Position numbers and translations under genes: made by a program
Shown here: positions 11,735 through 25,439 of the stretch, in pieces
Layout: each line of letters starts with the position of its first letter
How positions within the stretch are numbered: the first letter of the stretch is position 1
From: Whitmania pigra
Taxonomy: Eukaryota > Annelida > Clitellata > Hirudinida > Haemopidae
Direction of reading: 5' to 3'
Assembly (NCBI GenBank): GCA_021613335.1
Contig: JAJTWR010000205.1
Coordinates: 1,405,001-1,469,000 of the forward strand
DNA: 64,000 nucleotides
Notes under the pieces: generated by a model
Seen by the model: the letters and a program-made list of their open reading frames with translations, nothing else
The model's database searches: none
What the model was told of the DNA's origin: nothing

Positions 11735-11764
11735 AGTTTTAGGGGTGAGCCTTGACGGGCAAAG

Positions 11765-12620
11765 ATGTTAGCAGAATCAAAGCCCTCTTACGAAAGAATT
11801 TGTTTAAAACACCATTGTGTTGCCATTGGCTAAGTTAGAGCTGTAAAGATTCTAATAAATTGTACTAATATTTGTCAAATAAATATAGTAATAGTTTTTT
11901 AGTAATAGCCCCCAAGCTTTTAGTGCAAGTGAGTTCCTCACTGGACGTCTGAACGACGTGGAGTTAAACCTGCTCTTTGATTCGTAGACACTGAATGTGT
12001 TTTACATAAATTCGTTCTCGCTGGGGTTGTCCTCGCGTTTTTGTTTATTTATTTATTTATTTGATTGTAGTCTGCTGCATAACTGAGATGATTTGGACTG
12101 TTCTCGCGTTTTGCGTTTACAGTCAAATTGGTCCCGGAACATTTGCGGTATGAAGGTGAAACGTGACAGAAATCAAATATGAAAACCAAGGATTTGAAAT
12201 CAAGGTATTGGAAAGTATTGATGGCATTAAGTAGCTTATAGGCAGCAATGTCAAGGCATCATAAATGTCTCCATAAGGCTGTTCTCAGACAAATGAATGA
12301 AGAAATGGACCCAATTATTAATAGTATCAGGCTTGGGGTTTTGTTTCTGTTTGAGCCAAGCTGAAAAGTATAAACATAACATTATTGAATGCATTGATTA
12401 CATTTAAAAAAAAGTTAACATGTTCCGTTAAATCACTTGAGCCTTCAGAAAATTTTTTTTTTTTGATTTGGCAAAGAGGTCACGACGGTATGCGAGAATC
12501 TAATTCAACCTAAGTTATACAAATTAATCTCATACTTAAGCAACATAGGCTGTTTATACCAGTGGGGCTATACCCTCAATATCATCCCTTAACCACCTTT
12601 GCGTTATATTAAGGCTTGAA
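11765..12620. other. Intergenic, no gene seen
   Basis: Between the 3' end of boule and the stop of the minus-strand Ly6 gene. A (TTTA)n run lies at about 12045-12062. No other structure was recognised. Confidence 0.45.
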
Positions 12621-12624
12621 AAGC

Positions 12625-13890
12625 TTAAAACATTGAAATGAACCCCTCAAGAGCCATACACATAGAAAAACGTCGACTGACCGTGACATAGTAGTTGCAA
12701 AGATCTCCTGAGCAGCATTCGTGGCATTTCCAGTCGAGGTACCAGTCCCTGACGCAGTACCTCCTGGTTTCTCTTTCCCGTTGCTGGCACCTGACGTTCG
12801 TGTCGCAATCCTTCGACAAATAGTGGATCCTGTTGCCTCTGGGTGTCCAGTAAGGGGGAACTTAAAAAGGGCAGTGAGACGATGAGTTGTAAAACATTAT
12901 TGATTATTTACATTGCAACGATGATGTAATAATAGATGAATTAATTATGATTACATTGCAATCATTATTAAGTTTTTACACATTACATTAGGATGACACC
13001 GGCAGTGTTTTTATTGGATGTAAATGCCACAAAATACATAATTTGTAATAACCATGCATCTAAAAGGATATTTTATTATATTATAAAAGTGATTTAGTAG
13101 TATGTTGCAAATAATTATATGTTGTGAAAAATAGCTTAATCAATAAAGAGTAAACTAACTTACGCATAATCACAAGCTACGATTAATAACTTAGAATTCA
13201 AGGGCAAAAAATTATCAACCTCTGATCAAAATATAACAGGAAAAGATTAAATCTAAACAGACTGAATACAGCGTAGAGAATAACAAGGCAAGATGGTTTG
13301 CAACTCCGAAGCAAAAGTACTTTCCATACAAAAAGTAAAAGTTAAATGAGCAGATTACTTCTCCACTGAACGCTCGAATAGCAAACGTCTTGGTTCTGTT
13401 CGCACTGTTTTGAAGTTTTTATGCATTTGTCTTTATTTCCATCCTGATCCTTGCAAGAGTAACACTCCAAGCTGTAGGCTGCAACAGCATCATTTCTATC
13501 ATTAGTCGATTACTGTGGTTATATGTGGTTTACCATATAAGAGATTAAATCCTTGTATATTCATTTTTTTTATGTAAAATATTTCATCTTAATAACTAAA
13601 TTTTGACTTAAAACTGATGTCATTAAAACAGAAATTCTACAATCCAATGTGTGTACATTAAGGAAATCATTTCCATTTTACGATTTCTGAGCGACTTTTC
13701 TCATTGAATTTAAAAACTCAAAACAAACTACATTTAATAAATTTACATTTAAGTTGACTTTCAAATTCAAATATCTAGATTACTCTAAGAAATAATATGT
13801 CAGCTATTAAATCACTTCGTTAATGAAATGGAAGTTACCGGAATTAAATAGGACGACAAGACAACAAACGGCTAGGATTTCTCTCATCAT
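12625..13890 (-). CDS. Secreted Ly6/uPAR (three-finger) protein
   Basis: Three minus-strand exons, 13839-13890, 13359-13478 and 12625-12860, join in frame to 135 residues. Residues 1-20 form a signal peptide (MMREILAVCCLVVLFNSAYS). The mature part opens with LECYSC, the classic LxCxxC start of the Ly6/uPAR fold. Further Cys residues are at KDKC, QC, DVC, NVRC, RYC and WKC, and the domain closes with ECCSGDLCN, the family's CC-x4-CN ending. Such proteins are extracellular ligands or receptor modulators, in invertebrates for example Sleepless/quiver-like. Here the C-terminal tail after CN is short and only moderately hydrophobic (residues 113-135), so a GPI anchor is uncertain and secretion is possible. 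The exact subfamily is not recognised. Splice sites are GT-AG and the join phases agree. Confidence 0.78.
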
Positions 13891-13894
13891 GTAA

Positions 13895-14650
13895 AAATTT
13901 AACAATTCAAACTTTTCGGTTTAAATTTAACACTTTCTGGACATTTTCTACTAAAAAATATTTATCTGCCGAAACCAAAACACACCTGCAGTTGAAAATA
14001 CCTGGGCCTTACCAGCGATGTGCATAAATGGACGTATTTTAAAATATTTTTATTCTATAGAAAATATTTGTTCAGTAATAAACAAAATGTGTGATTTTAT
14101 TTCAAATTTAGTCGGACAGAAATTAAATTCACCATCGTACGTTTCTTCGCATTGGCATGATCCATTGATATCGATCGAATGGACTAACGAATTCGATTAT
14201 TAATTTTTTTTATAAATAAATTTGCTTGTAAAAACATGGTAATTAAAACATGGTAAACTAAGTTTAGGATTTAAAACGACGTGCATGTGATCAATACTAA
14301 TGTGGACATTATATATGGCATACATTTGTAAACAATAATCTCAAATCAGACTGAAAAATAACTTTTATTGGCTGAAACAACCATTTAATACTAAATTTAA
14401 TTTCCATCAAGCTGAATTAAGCGAATAATAAACAATGCATTTATGTAGCGCCCAATTGAAAGAACGAAACGAAATACTCACACTTCACCATGATTTCGAA
14501 GGCATGACAGAGCAGAAAAGAATATTTGTTTTAGTCGCTTATTGACCAAATGCAATCAAACAAATATGGCTCGATCGATTTGCAATCTTATGGCAATTAT
14601 CCCATTGATTTTTTGTCCATCCATATGTTCCTGTCTGGAAGAGAAGATGA
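13895..14650. other. Intergenic, no gene seen
   Basis: AT-rich sequence upstream of the Ly6 gene. Short frames near 14018-14203 and 14542-14760 have no recognisable features, and the latter runs into a GAT repeat. Confidence 0.45.
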
Positions 14651-14654
14651 AAAA

Positions 14655-15185
<531 letters not shown>

Positions 15186-15387
15186 AGTGATGATGACGAT
15201 CACGAAAAGAGCAAGTGAGAGGAAGGAGAGGCAACAACACAAAAGAGGTTGTCATGGGAACTTCCATCCGGTTGGAGGGCGTTTGTTTGTTTTCTATTAC
15301 TTCCGTCATCCCCATCATTGACGTGGTCGAGATCATCATCCTAGTCGTCGTCGCTATCGTCATCATCATCACAAGTAAATTATGACG

Positions 15388-15420
15388 ATAAATTATAATA
15401 ATAATAATAATAATAATAAT

Positions 15421-15451
<31 letters not shown>

Positions 15452-15572
15452 AATAATAATTATAATTATTTTACTGCTGTTGAGTAGATTGGGAATTATA
15501 ATATAATAACAACAGCAGTAATAATATAATAATAATAATAATAATAATATAATAATAATAATAATAATAATA

Positions 15573-15617
<45 letters not shown>

Positions 15618-15642
15618 CAGCAACAATAATAATAATAATAAC
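15388..15642. repeat. (AAT)n microsatellite with interruptions
   Basis: Two AAT blocks (about 15390-15460 and 15520-15640) flank about 60 bp of sequence containing AACAGCAG variants. The frames with Tyr and Ile runs on the minus strand come from it. Confidence 0.9.
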
Positions 15643-16055
15643 GACTATCGTCACTCATCAAACAACCTAAGTTTCTGTTCCTTAAAATGTAACCATTGCT
15701 AAGTATTCCAATTTGTTTGCATGTTTGCGGCAGAAACTCAGGCGAGGTAAAAAAAAACATCCGAATGTTGGGAAACAACGACAAAGAAATACCGAAATAC
15801 CGAAAGACCGAAACGAAAGATTAGTTGGAGGAGGAGATGAAAAATTATTGATGATAGTCCTTCACAATAATAAATTGTAATTGGACAGTTTAGAATGTCA
15901 TTGAAGTCTATAGTTATTATGATCACACGGACATTGAGTGACTCAATAAAGAAGATTATAAGAACTCTTAAATGAGACGAATAAGCCTCATCAAGTCTTT
16001 TTTCAGACATCTGAAGCATCCAATTGTAGCACGAAAACGGAAACATATTCAACAG

Positions 16056-16515
16056 GACAACTTGATATGGAGTAACACAGAGAACATGACAGACAGGAAC
16101 TGAGAAACATGAACAGTAGGACAGAGATTTACAGAAACATAGTAGTATGTAAGAGGAAGCCAGAAAAGGATAAAAATATAATTGAGATTAACTTAACAGG
16201 ACAGAGAAGTCTCTTCAGTAGGGCAGAGAGTTACGGAGACAAACAGATCAAGAGACAAACTGACAAAGAGGTATTGAGACTTGCAGAACAGGACAAAGAG
16301 AGATTGAAGCACACAGAGTAGGACGCAGATAGATTGAGACATACGGAGCAGTACAAAGAACGATTGAAACACAAGGAGTGATTGGGAATCTCAATTTGAG
16401 ATATACAGAGCAGGACAAAGAAGGATTGAGACATACAGAATAAGACAAAGAGGAATTGAGACATACAGGATAGGACAAAGAGGAATTGAGACATACAGAA
16501 TAGGACAAAGAGACA
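16056..16515. repeat. Degenerate 30-bp minisatellite
   Basis: Repeated units of about 30 bp with the core GGACAAAGAGGAATTGAGACA. The last three units (about 16415-16510) are nearly identical and earlier ones are increasingly diverged, which suggests recent growth at the right end. Open frames on the minus strand (for example 16231-16545, with LFVLFCMSQ repeats) are translations of the unit. Confidence 0.85.
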
Positions 16516-16549
16516 TATTAAGACTTCTTCCGATTTGTCATTCATGTCT

Positions 16550-17004
16550 CATCTGCTCTCAAGAGCACGTAAGTTCGATAATCTCGCACGGTCCCTGCTA
16601 ATTCAAAATAGCGGGAAATATGGAGTTGCTTTTTATGATTTTTTTTTGTTTGTTTTCAGTTATTTACGTTTTTATAATTTTTTATTGCAAATGATTTTAC
16701 TAGAATGTATGAGGATTATTTAATTAGATTATGAATCATAATGTTTAATAATAATACAATTGCGTATATGTTTAGTTATATGATTGCATTGTTATAAATG
16801 TTATAATAATATAATATTAACTAATATTGGCAAGACTAGTATCAATATTAGTAAAAAAAATTAAATAATATTACTTGATATTTTACAATTTATGTTATAA
16901 TAAAAATAAATTATTTAAAAAATTATTATTCAAATAACAATAATTAATAGTTATTAAAAAATTTTATTACATCATGTGGCAAGATATCAATACAAGCCTT
17001 TAAA
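16550..17004. other. AT-rich spacer, no gene seen
   Basis: Extremely AT-rich, with long A, T and ATTA strings and no supported frame. Confidence 0.5.
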
Positions 17005-17008
17005 TCAG

Positions 17009-17147
17009 GAACATCATTTCAGCATTTTTCAAAGGGGGCAAACCGTGGCGCACCTTGCGGAGATGGACTTTTTTTTGCTTTAAGTCAAGGGGGTCATTGC
17101 ACCCCTCTCCCTCTACCAGCCCCCCCCCCCCAATTACGTTTCTGCTT
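17009..17147. mobile_element. MITE-like element, copy 1
   Basis: The left end ATCATTTCAGCATTTTTCAAAGGGGG resembles the left end of the element at 56688-56869, and the right end CCCCCAATTACGTTTCTGC is a diverged match to that element's right end. The interior is non-coding with G- and C-runs. This looks like a decayed short DNA-transposon derivative. The family is unnamed. Confidence 0.5.
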
Positions 17148-17149
17148 TA

Positions 17150-17660
17150 AATTGTCGACTACTCGTTCATCCATTCATCAATCTTAACAATTGCACATAA
17201 TTCATAATATAAATGTAAAATAATATCTGCATAATTTAATTGCCATAATTATCTCGTGGGCGATAAAGAGTGCAAAGGGGCGTGAGGTTGCAATTATTGG
17301 AAATTCCGTTGTTGGCCTCCGTCAGTTTCACCTCTCATTAAGAAGTAGATTTATTCTAAAAAATGAATTTAATAAATGAATTAATTAAAAATAAATTTAA
17401 TGAATTAAATATTTTTTTGTATGAATAATTTTAGAACATTAAATGACGTAATTTAAGAGGGAAGCGAACACGTGAACAAAGATTTTAAAAAAAAGCAGGA
17501 TGGTGCTTTTAATAATTTTTAACCATTTCAAAACAATCTCTAATATTCATATTAATAAAAAAAAATATAATATGAATGTGAAAATTAACATTTTAAAAAA
17601 GTCATTTCATTTTTCCATTTCCCAAGCGAGGAATTAAGAAATGAAGCCCAGTAAATTTTG
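17150..17660. other. AT-rich spacer, no gene seen
   Basis: No supported frame. Runs of A and T only. Confidence 0.5.
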
Positions 17661-17667
17661 AACTTGC

Positions 17668-18205
<538 letters not shown>

Positions 18206-18394
18206 GTCGTCATCGTCTTCCTCCACTGTAGTTCTCATTAGATCGTCTGCTCGACTCGCGCCGCTCTTATCTTATCTCGATCCAGCGGAGGATCCCAAAT
18301 CAAAGATGATATCTCAGTATTGATCTCCGTGGAAATCGCGGGCACTTCCTAGTCCGACAGTTCCTGAAGGATCTACCGTTTCATTATTATGGAT

Positions 18395-18396
<2 letters not shown>

Positions 18397-18493
<97 letters not shown>

Positions 18494-18605
18494 TAATAAT
18501 AATAATAAAAATAATAATAATAATATAATAATAATAATAATAATAATAATATAATAATAATAATAATAATAATAATATAATAATAATAATAATAATATAA
18601 TAATA

Positions 18606-18646
<41 letters not shown>

Positions 18647-18657
18647 TAATAATAATA

Positions 18658-18688
<31 letters not shown>

Positions 18689-18692
18689 TAAT
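18397..18692. repeat. (AAT)n microsatellite
   Basis: About 295 bp of AAT with many single-base frame slips (TAAATAA and ATATAAT). It starts about 190 bp after the CAT tract. A GTT/GCTGTT run follows at 18733-18806. Confidence 0.95.
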
Positions 18693-18892
18693 GGGAGTAA
18701 TTAATGACTTCATAATAACAATAGCAACAATATTGTTGTTGTTGTGTTGTTAATGATGCTGTTGGTGTTGTTAATGCTGTTAATGATGTTGTTGCTGTTG
18801 TTGTCAGTTTCAGACGAAGAGTACAAGTTTTGTGACGTGAAACAGTCATTAAAACGACATGAACAAGCACCTGGTAGGAAGTAACTAGATTT

Positions 18893-18995
18893 TGCTGATG
18901 ATGACGATGATGATGATGATGGGGATGATGATGATGATGATGATGACGATGAAGATGATGATGACGACGACGGTGATGACGACGGTGATGACGGA
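18893..18995. repeat. Imperfect GAT/GAC tract
   Basis: GATGATGACGATGATGATG-type units with GGG and GAA interruptions. The poly-Ser frame on the minus strand is its translation. Confidence 0.85.
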
Positions 18996-18999
18996 AATA

Positions 19000-19965
19000 A
19001 TTGCAATGCTAATAACAAAGCTTCTTTAATCAAAGCATAATCAATAAAAGCAGAGAACAGAAATTGTTATTTACTAATTTATTAACTTCACCCATAAAAA
19101 TTAATATTATATTTATAATTAATATTTATATAAATTATTATTAATAAATAATAATAATATTAATATAACATATATTAATAATTAATATAATATAATATAA
19201 TAATAATATTATATAATGATTATATAATAATTTATATATAATATAATATAGTAATAACATTATAATTATTCAATAATGAAAACATTCATAATACTATTAT
19301 TATTATTATATTATTCAATTTATATTATCATGTAATAATAATAATAATAATAATAATAATATTTGTTATTTTTTTATTTAAGCTAATATTTAAAGTGCCG
19401 AAAGCATCCATGGCATAATTTAAAAGGCACTGTTAACAATCAAAAACACTCAGATATTTTAGATCTTATTGAATATTATTTTAATGATATAATATCATAA
19501 TATTTTAGTATTAACATAATCACAGTAAATCATAACTCATAATAACCCTAGACATATTGTAATTATAATTATAATAAGTATTATAATATTATAATATTAT
19601 TATTATTATTAATGCCAAAGCAAAGTATAATGACGTTGTTATCACGGAAACAATGTATAACAGAGACAGGAAATGAATCAAAATCAGGATATCGATGTTC
19701 CTCCTCTGCTACTTATAACATTCCAGACATTCATCATCCTCTCGATACGACATCGGACGCTCCTAACTATGCATGGATGATCCAGATGATTGAATGCATC
19801 TGATGCATGGTTTATACATATATATATTTACTCTAAATATATTTTTACTTTAAATATATTTATAATATGCCTAATGAGCACTACGTAATTATTTATTCAT
19901 TCTTTTAAAACTCCCTTTTCGAAACTCGTTAACTGTACAATCAAGCATACAACGGTCAGGGATTC
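19000..19965. other. AT-rich spacer, no gene seen
   Basis: Dense TAATAT and TTATAATA strings with a short (AAT)n run near 19334-19362. A 63-codon frame at 19612-19803 has no recognisable feature. Confidence 0.5.
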
Positions 19966-19967
19966 AT

Positions 19968-20032
19968 TCATCAATTTATTCATTCATTCATTCATTCATT
20001 CATTCATCCATTCATTCATTCATTCTTGCATG
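19968..20032. repeat. (ATTC)n microsatellite
   Basis: ATTC units with one ATCC and one ATTT interruption. This is the same tetramer series that makes up the 20-bp array near 32.2-32.9 kb. Confidence 0.85.
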
Positions 20033-20039
20033 CATGGAT

Positions 20040-20600
20040 TTCCCCTTTAAAAGTGTTTTTTTTCCGAGCCAAAACAAAACAAATGCTCGACAAATGATAT
20101 CTTTCCTTGTAATTGTAAACATCAGTCGACATTCGTCAATATGGACTCCATATAAAAATGGCCATTGAATTGAAATAGTTAAAAATCGCTTTTAAATAAT
20201 TATTAATAGTGATATAATGAATTTTATGAAAAAATACATTGATTAAATATGTTGATTAATATAGATTTTTTTTAAATTTAAATTACAACATTTTAGTACG
20301 ACTTTCCAGTAATCCGGCATATTAAGAGCGAATTTATTAAAAATATATTTAAAACATTAAACATTACAAAAAATTATAATATTAATAATTATAAATTTAT
20401 TCCATTATTATTTTACTTCTGGTGGCGCAGCGCAAGAAATTGTAGACAGCCAATAAGAGAGCAGGGTTCGGTTATAATCTCTTCTGCCCAGCGTGACACT
20501 GTCTCGGCGAATATGTCGGATTATCTCTGACGTCACGCCCGATGTGTCACATGACTTGGTTGCTATTTCATAGGAATGAATTTAAAGCGTGCTTTTTCTC
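20040..20600. other. Spacer, no gene seen
   Basis: AT-rich except for about 20420-20560, which is more GC-balanced and contains TGACGTCA-type sequence (near 20530). No gene could be assigned. Confidence 0.4.
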
Positions 20601-20607
20601 TCAGTAT

Positions 20608-21068
<461 letters not shown>

Positions 21069-21544
21069 TGTTGTTGCTGTTGTTGTTACTGCTTTTAATG
21101 GATGTCTCTGTTGCCATAAATCAATTCTTGACAAATTGAAGACTATGCACAAAATGTGGCTTTACTACCGAGAATATTGTTGTTGTTGATCTTGTTGTTG
21201 TTCAATTAATTATTATTCCAGTAAATTTAAATTTTTGTTCAACTGTGTTCGTAATCTAAATCAGATACATTGCATGCTATGATTCAAAAAAATTTTTTTG
21301 AGGCGATATAGAAAACTCTATTTAAGAGCAATAAACAAAAACTCAAAAATATTTTAATTTCAGGATAAATTTAAACCGGAATAAATTTGTTTAGAAATAT
21401 TTTCCAATCCTAAACCATTGACAGACACTTCAGCGGTGCAAATCAATCGCTGCTGACCAATCACGTCTCGACACGTGACTCGGGCACTGACCATGACGTC
21501 ACCATGACTAAAACATGTCGATGTGATTCATCCATGCAAAACTA

Positions 21545-21765
21545 TTATCGCGTTCCTAAGAAAATAAGACAGTGTCTTACATTAATTTTTGCTCAAAAAG
21601 ACTTTCTAGGGCTTATTTTCGGGGGGTGTCTGATATTTACATATTACAATACAAATTATTATGCTAAATTATTTTTCCAACAGATCTTAAAAGACGGCTG
21701 ATGATATTAACTAGGGCTTATTTTCGGGGTAGGCACGTAATATTGGATAAGCATATTTTTATGTG
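21545..21765. repeat. Dispersed repeat with twin AGGGCTTATTTTCGGGG motifs
   Basis: The 17-mer AGGGCTTATTTTCGGGG occurs twice (21608-21624 and 21714-21730, about 106 bp apart). It lies within a segment that begins CGTTCCTAAGAAAATAAGACA and ends near GATGCTAGGG. The layout resembles an interspersed element I associate from memory with several vertebrate genomes, but I cannot name it. It is non-coding. Confidence 0.5.
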
Positions 21766-21833
21766 ATGCTAGGGAAAAAAATTTTATGATAAAAATAAAA
21801 GTTTCTTCTTTTATATTTAAATTAAGATATTTA

Positions 21834-21970
<137 letters not shown>

Positions 21971-22095
21971 TCGGCCAGAAATTATTGTAACTATTTTATC
22001 GTTCACAAAAGAATTCTAAAAAGTTTATTATTACATGCCCCTTCATTGTCATTATCGATAAATGTTCTTTTGTGATTGTTGGCTCAATGACGGAC

Positions 22096-22428
22096 AAAAA
22101 CCTAACCCTAGGCTTTTTGTACCTGACCCCTTCTCTAGCTCTAACCATACCCCTAATCCTAAACTCCTAATCCTAATTATATCCCTAGCCTTAACCTTAC
22201 CACTATTCCTAAATTCTTAATCCTAATCTTAACCTTACTATACCCTTATTACTGCCCTTAACCTTACCCTATTGCTAACCTTAACGTTATCCTTGACCCT
22301 AAGCTTCTCCTAATCTTAACTCTACTCCTGCCCTTAATCCACCCTTAACCAACCCTACTCCTTAACCCTATCCCTAACTTCAACCACACCCTTAACTCTA
22401 TTCCTAGTCCTAACCATACCCTTGGTGA
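22096..22428. repeat. Degenerate telomere-like (CCCTAA)n tract
   Basis: About 330 bp made largely of CCCTAA, CCTTAA, TCCTAA and CCCTTAA variants in one orientation, with perfect CCCTAA units scattered (for example near 22107, 22150, 22297, 22364 and 22373). This is the animal telomere repeat in degraded form, far from any chromosome end in this window. Unit lengths vary between 6 and 12. Confidence 0.75.
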
Positions 22429-22429
22429 G

Positions 22430-25160
22430 ATTCTCATCACAACTAGCATTTCCTAAAAGGTCATCCAAACAAGCTATTAACGAAATCACCTCTCCCTTGG
22501 TGGAAGTTTTGTTAGACATGTTTTGACCTTTCCCGCCAGAGAGCGCTTGACCCTGCGACCTTTGCTCCATTCGTTGAGAGAAAGTCGAGCCTTGACAGAA
22601 AGTGAGCGGCATGTTTACGGTTGCCGGATGTCGTCTGCTCGTGTCTCGAATCTCTGAGCGATTAAAAGTTAATTTATAACAAATAATGTTCGTAAATTAT
22701 TATTATTCTTTTTATTGTAACTATCATTATTGATATTAATGTTATTATTACTATTATCATTATTAATATTATTGTTGTTGTTGTTGTTGTTATTACTGTG
22801 GCTGTTGTGGTGGGAAAGTACGTTGTCGTTTTAAACAATTAATAATTAATTAATAAATTAATGTAATTAAGGTATTGCAAATTTTTATGAATATCTGACG
22901 ATATTTTGATATGTGATTTGTATAAACAGTAAATTATATCGATATTATTCCCTATTATTCACCATTTAAAATTCTAAAGACTTTTACTGCTGTCGTCGTC
23001 GATGACGTTACCGTTTTAACGATAAAGCTAATTTTCATAAAAATAAATAATTTATTTTCTGCGATAATTAAAAAAAAAACATGCTTCAAGCAATCAATGT
23101 CACCTCATTTCGTAAAAAAGTACCCCATTATCATGAACATGTCCAAATGAATGGCAGCACTTTGCAAAATTAAAAAATAAAAAAGCTGCGAGGAAAAGAT
23201 TTTCCAATTATTTTTATTAAAGTTAAAGTTACTAATTAGGTTAAATGATTCACGTTGTCTATAAATGTCGCATTGAAGTTAGTAAAAAATGGTAATTTTT
23301 TTATTATATGTAAGGTGGTTTATGATGAATGAATTAATGATGATGATGATGATGATTAAAAAAAGTATTAATAATTTTATCATTATTATTAATATCCTAC
23401 TGTTAACTGTTAAGTTATTAATATAAATACATTAATATTATCATATAGTATATTAATATTTATTAATATTCCAATTAATATATAATAAAAGATATTAATA
23501 TTATTTAAATTGTTAATAATTATTAACATTAATATATTTATACATTTTTAATTAAGAGGCACATGAAGTATTAGTGTAAGGATTTTAAAGGATTTTTCTT
23601 TGGTGTTCCAATATTATTGAAATTGAAAATATTCAAATTTTATGAAAATAACAATGAAAATATATTATCAATATTTATTGTTCTTATTATTCGATATAAA
23701 TGTCAAAATAATTTTAATTTATCTTTAAATGTTAGTTTTTATAATAAATTCTTTAATTGATAGCTTTGCGAGGTTATTTATTAAATGTATTTAATTGCGA
23801 ACGGTTAAAATTTATTTAATTATAATTATGAATTTAAAATTGTTTAACTTTCGACAAATTATTAGAAATTAAATATTTTATACAACTTTTAAAATCTTCT
23901 ACTACAAGTTTAAAAACAATTTTAAAACACGAAAATACTACTATTGTTTTTCCATTTAATCTAAATAAATTTCTTTACAAAAAAAATTCGACCCAAACAA
24001 GCGTAATACAACTTTCCAGTTGAGTCAGGCGTGGAGACATTTGATAGGAACTGGATTTTAATTACAACGTGGCCTGGACACGTTCGGAAGATGATCACCG
24101 AAGCGTAACAAAGCCAAAGAGAATGAAAATGGGACGGAAAAAAAAGGATACAACTAAATGAATTTCTATGCAAGCTAACTGACGAATACAGGAGCTCACT
24201 GAAGCAGACTTAGAAGTAGGCAGCGGTACAAACGCATACAAACATGCAGAGGAAGAGAGTGATGGTAAGATAAAGAAAGGGTAAGACAAGACATTTTGAG
24301 GGACAATAATTGTTTCCGCAAAACTCTCACTACAACTTCACTAGCCTACTCGGACCCGACTTCATTCCTTAAGATGACCTTGACAGATGTCAACAGCACC
24401 CAAGTGGCTACTCACCCAACGTCCATACCCCGCCTCGGTCGATCGGGGCAGGGTCTTTTGCCAACTGAAAAAAAATGAGGAAACAGAGACCTATCTCAAT
24501 TCTCGGAAGGCTGACTCTTGACTGATTGGTCTGTTGATGGATAGTTTGGTTGATCGGTTGGGTGGTCCGATGGCTGTCCGTTGATTGATTGCATGGTTGA
24601 TTGATTGAATGATTGATTGATTCCGGAATCGCTCGAGCGGATTTTGCCGCATACAGGAGTCTTTTCGGGGATTTTTGAAACTTCTTCATCAATTCGTTAA
24701 CTTGGGAAGTCGAGTTTAAAATTCATTTTTAGACCTCATTTTTTGTTTTGTTTTTTGGTATTTATTTTTATTTTATTTAATTTTCTGAGCAGTTCCTTAC
24801 AATCCACCTACAATCCATCCACCATACACCATCCGCCATTTCATTAACCACTCCTTACCTTTTATAATTCCCAAACAATCCACCATATTATCATACAGTC
24901 TCTCTTGCTCAGGTCCTACCCTATTCCACCCACAATCACGTAGTCATCATCGTCGTCATCGTCAACGCCATCATCCACCCATTTCCTACCCATTATCAAC
25001 CCAGACTATCATCCACTCATTACCCGCTCATCGCTGGAGTTCCCCGGAGTCACATAACGAGGAACGGGAAGGTGAAGGCTGATGACGTGGAATTGGAAAA
25101 CTGGAGGCGTTGTTTCAGGATGGAAAGAAGGACGACACGAGAGCCAGACATTCTGCTGAA
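22430..25160. other. Gene-poor stretch, no gene seen
   Basis: Mostly AT-rich. Minor items are a GTT run (22774-22792), a short GAT run (23338-23355) and very AT-rich DNA at 23390-23900. A minus-strand frame next to the telomere-like tract (22355-22612) starts MPLTFCQGSTFSQRMEQRSQ but runs into the repeat and shows no domain. A TTGATTGA series lies at 24582-24620. Confidence 0.45.
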
Positions 25161-25169
25161 GAGGAGGCT

Positions 25170-25435
25170 TTGGCTATGGTGATGATGATGATGATGACGA
25201 TGACGACGATGATTAATGACGAGGACGACGGAGGTGTTGGCCAGGGGCAATTGGCCACCCACCAGTGGTAGCACCATTGCACTGAGGGTCGCTTTGGCAA
25301 CGAAATGAGGACGAAGAAATAACCGGGCCAATCCCGCATGGGTTTACGACGGCTGCCATAAAGCCTGGAATGTGACGAGGACGACGACGACGACGATGAT
25401 TACGACGATGACGACGACGACGACGACGATGATAT
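25170..25435. repeat. GAT/GAC/GACGAC trinucleotide tracts
   Basis: Two imperfect blocks (25176-25232 and 25376-25432) of ATG/ACG units. The unique sequence between them has no convincing gene. Confidence 0.8.
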
Positions 25436-25439
25436 TAAG

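Larger units (their letters stand above)
8992..11760 (+). other. Long 3' UTR of boule (inferred)
   Basis: About 2.7 kb after the boule stop has no supported gene on either strand and ends with AATAAA at 11729-11734. Boule/DAZ genes are often regulated post-transcriptionally, so a long UTR is plausible. The tract has several simple repeats (TATG type near 10935-11035, ATT at 11169-11236 and 11567-11606). Open frames near 9375-10907 are low-complexity or lack family features. If an earlier poly(A) site is used, part of this tract is intergenic. Confidence 0.45.

Noticed and set aside
22355..22612. 85-residue minus-strand gene next to the telomere-like tract
   Set aside because: About a third of the frame is the repeat itself and the remainder has no recognised feature.
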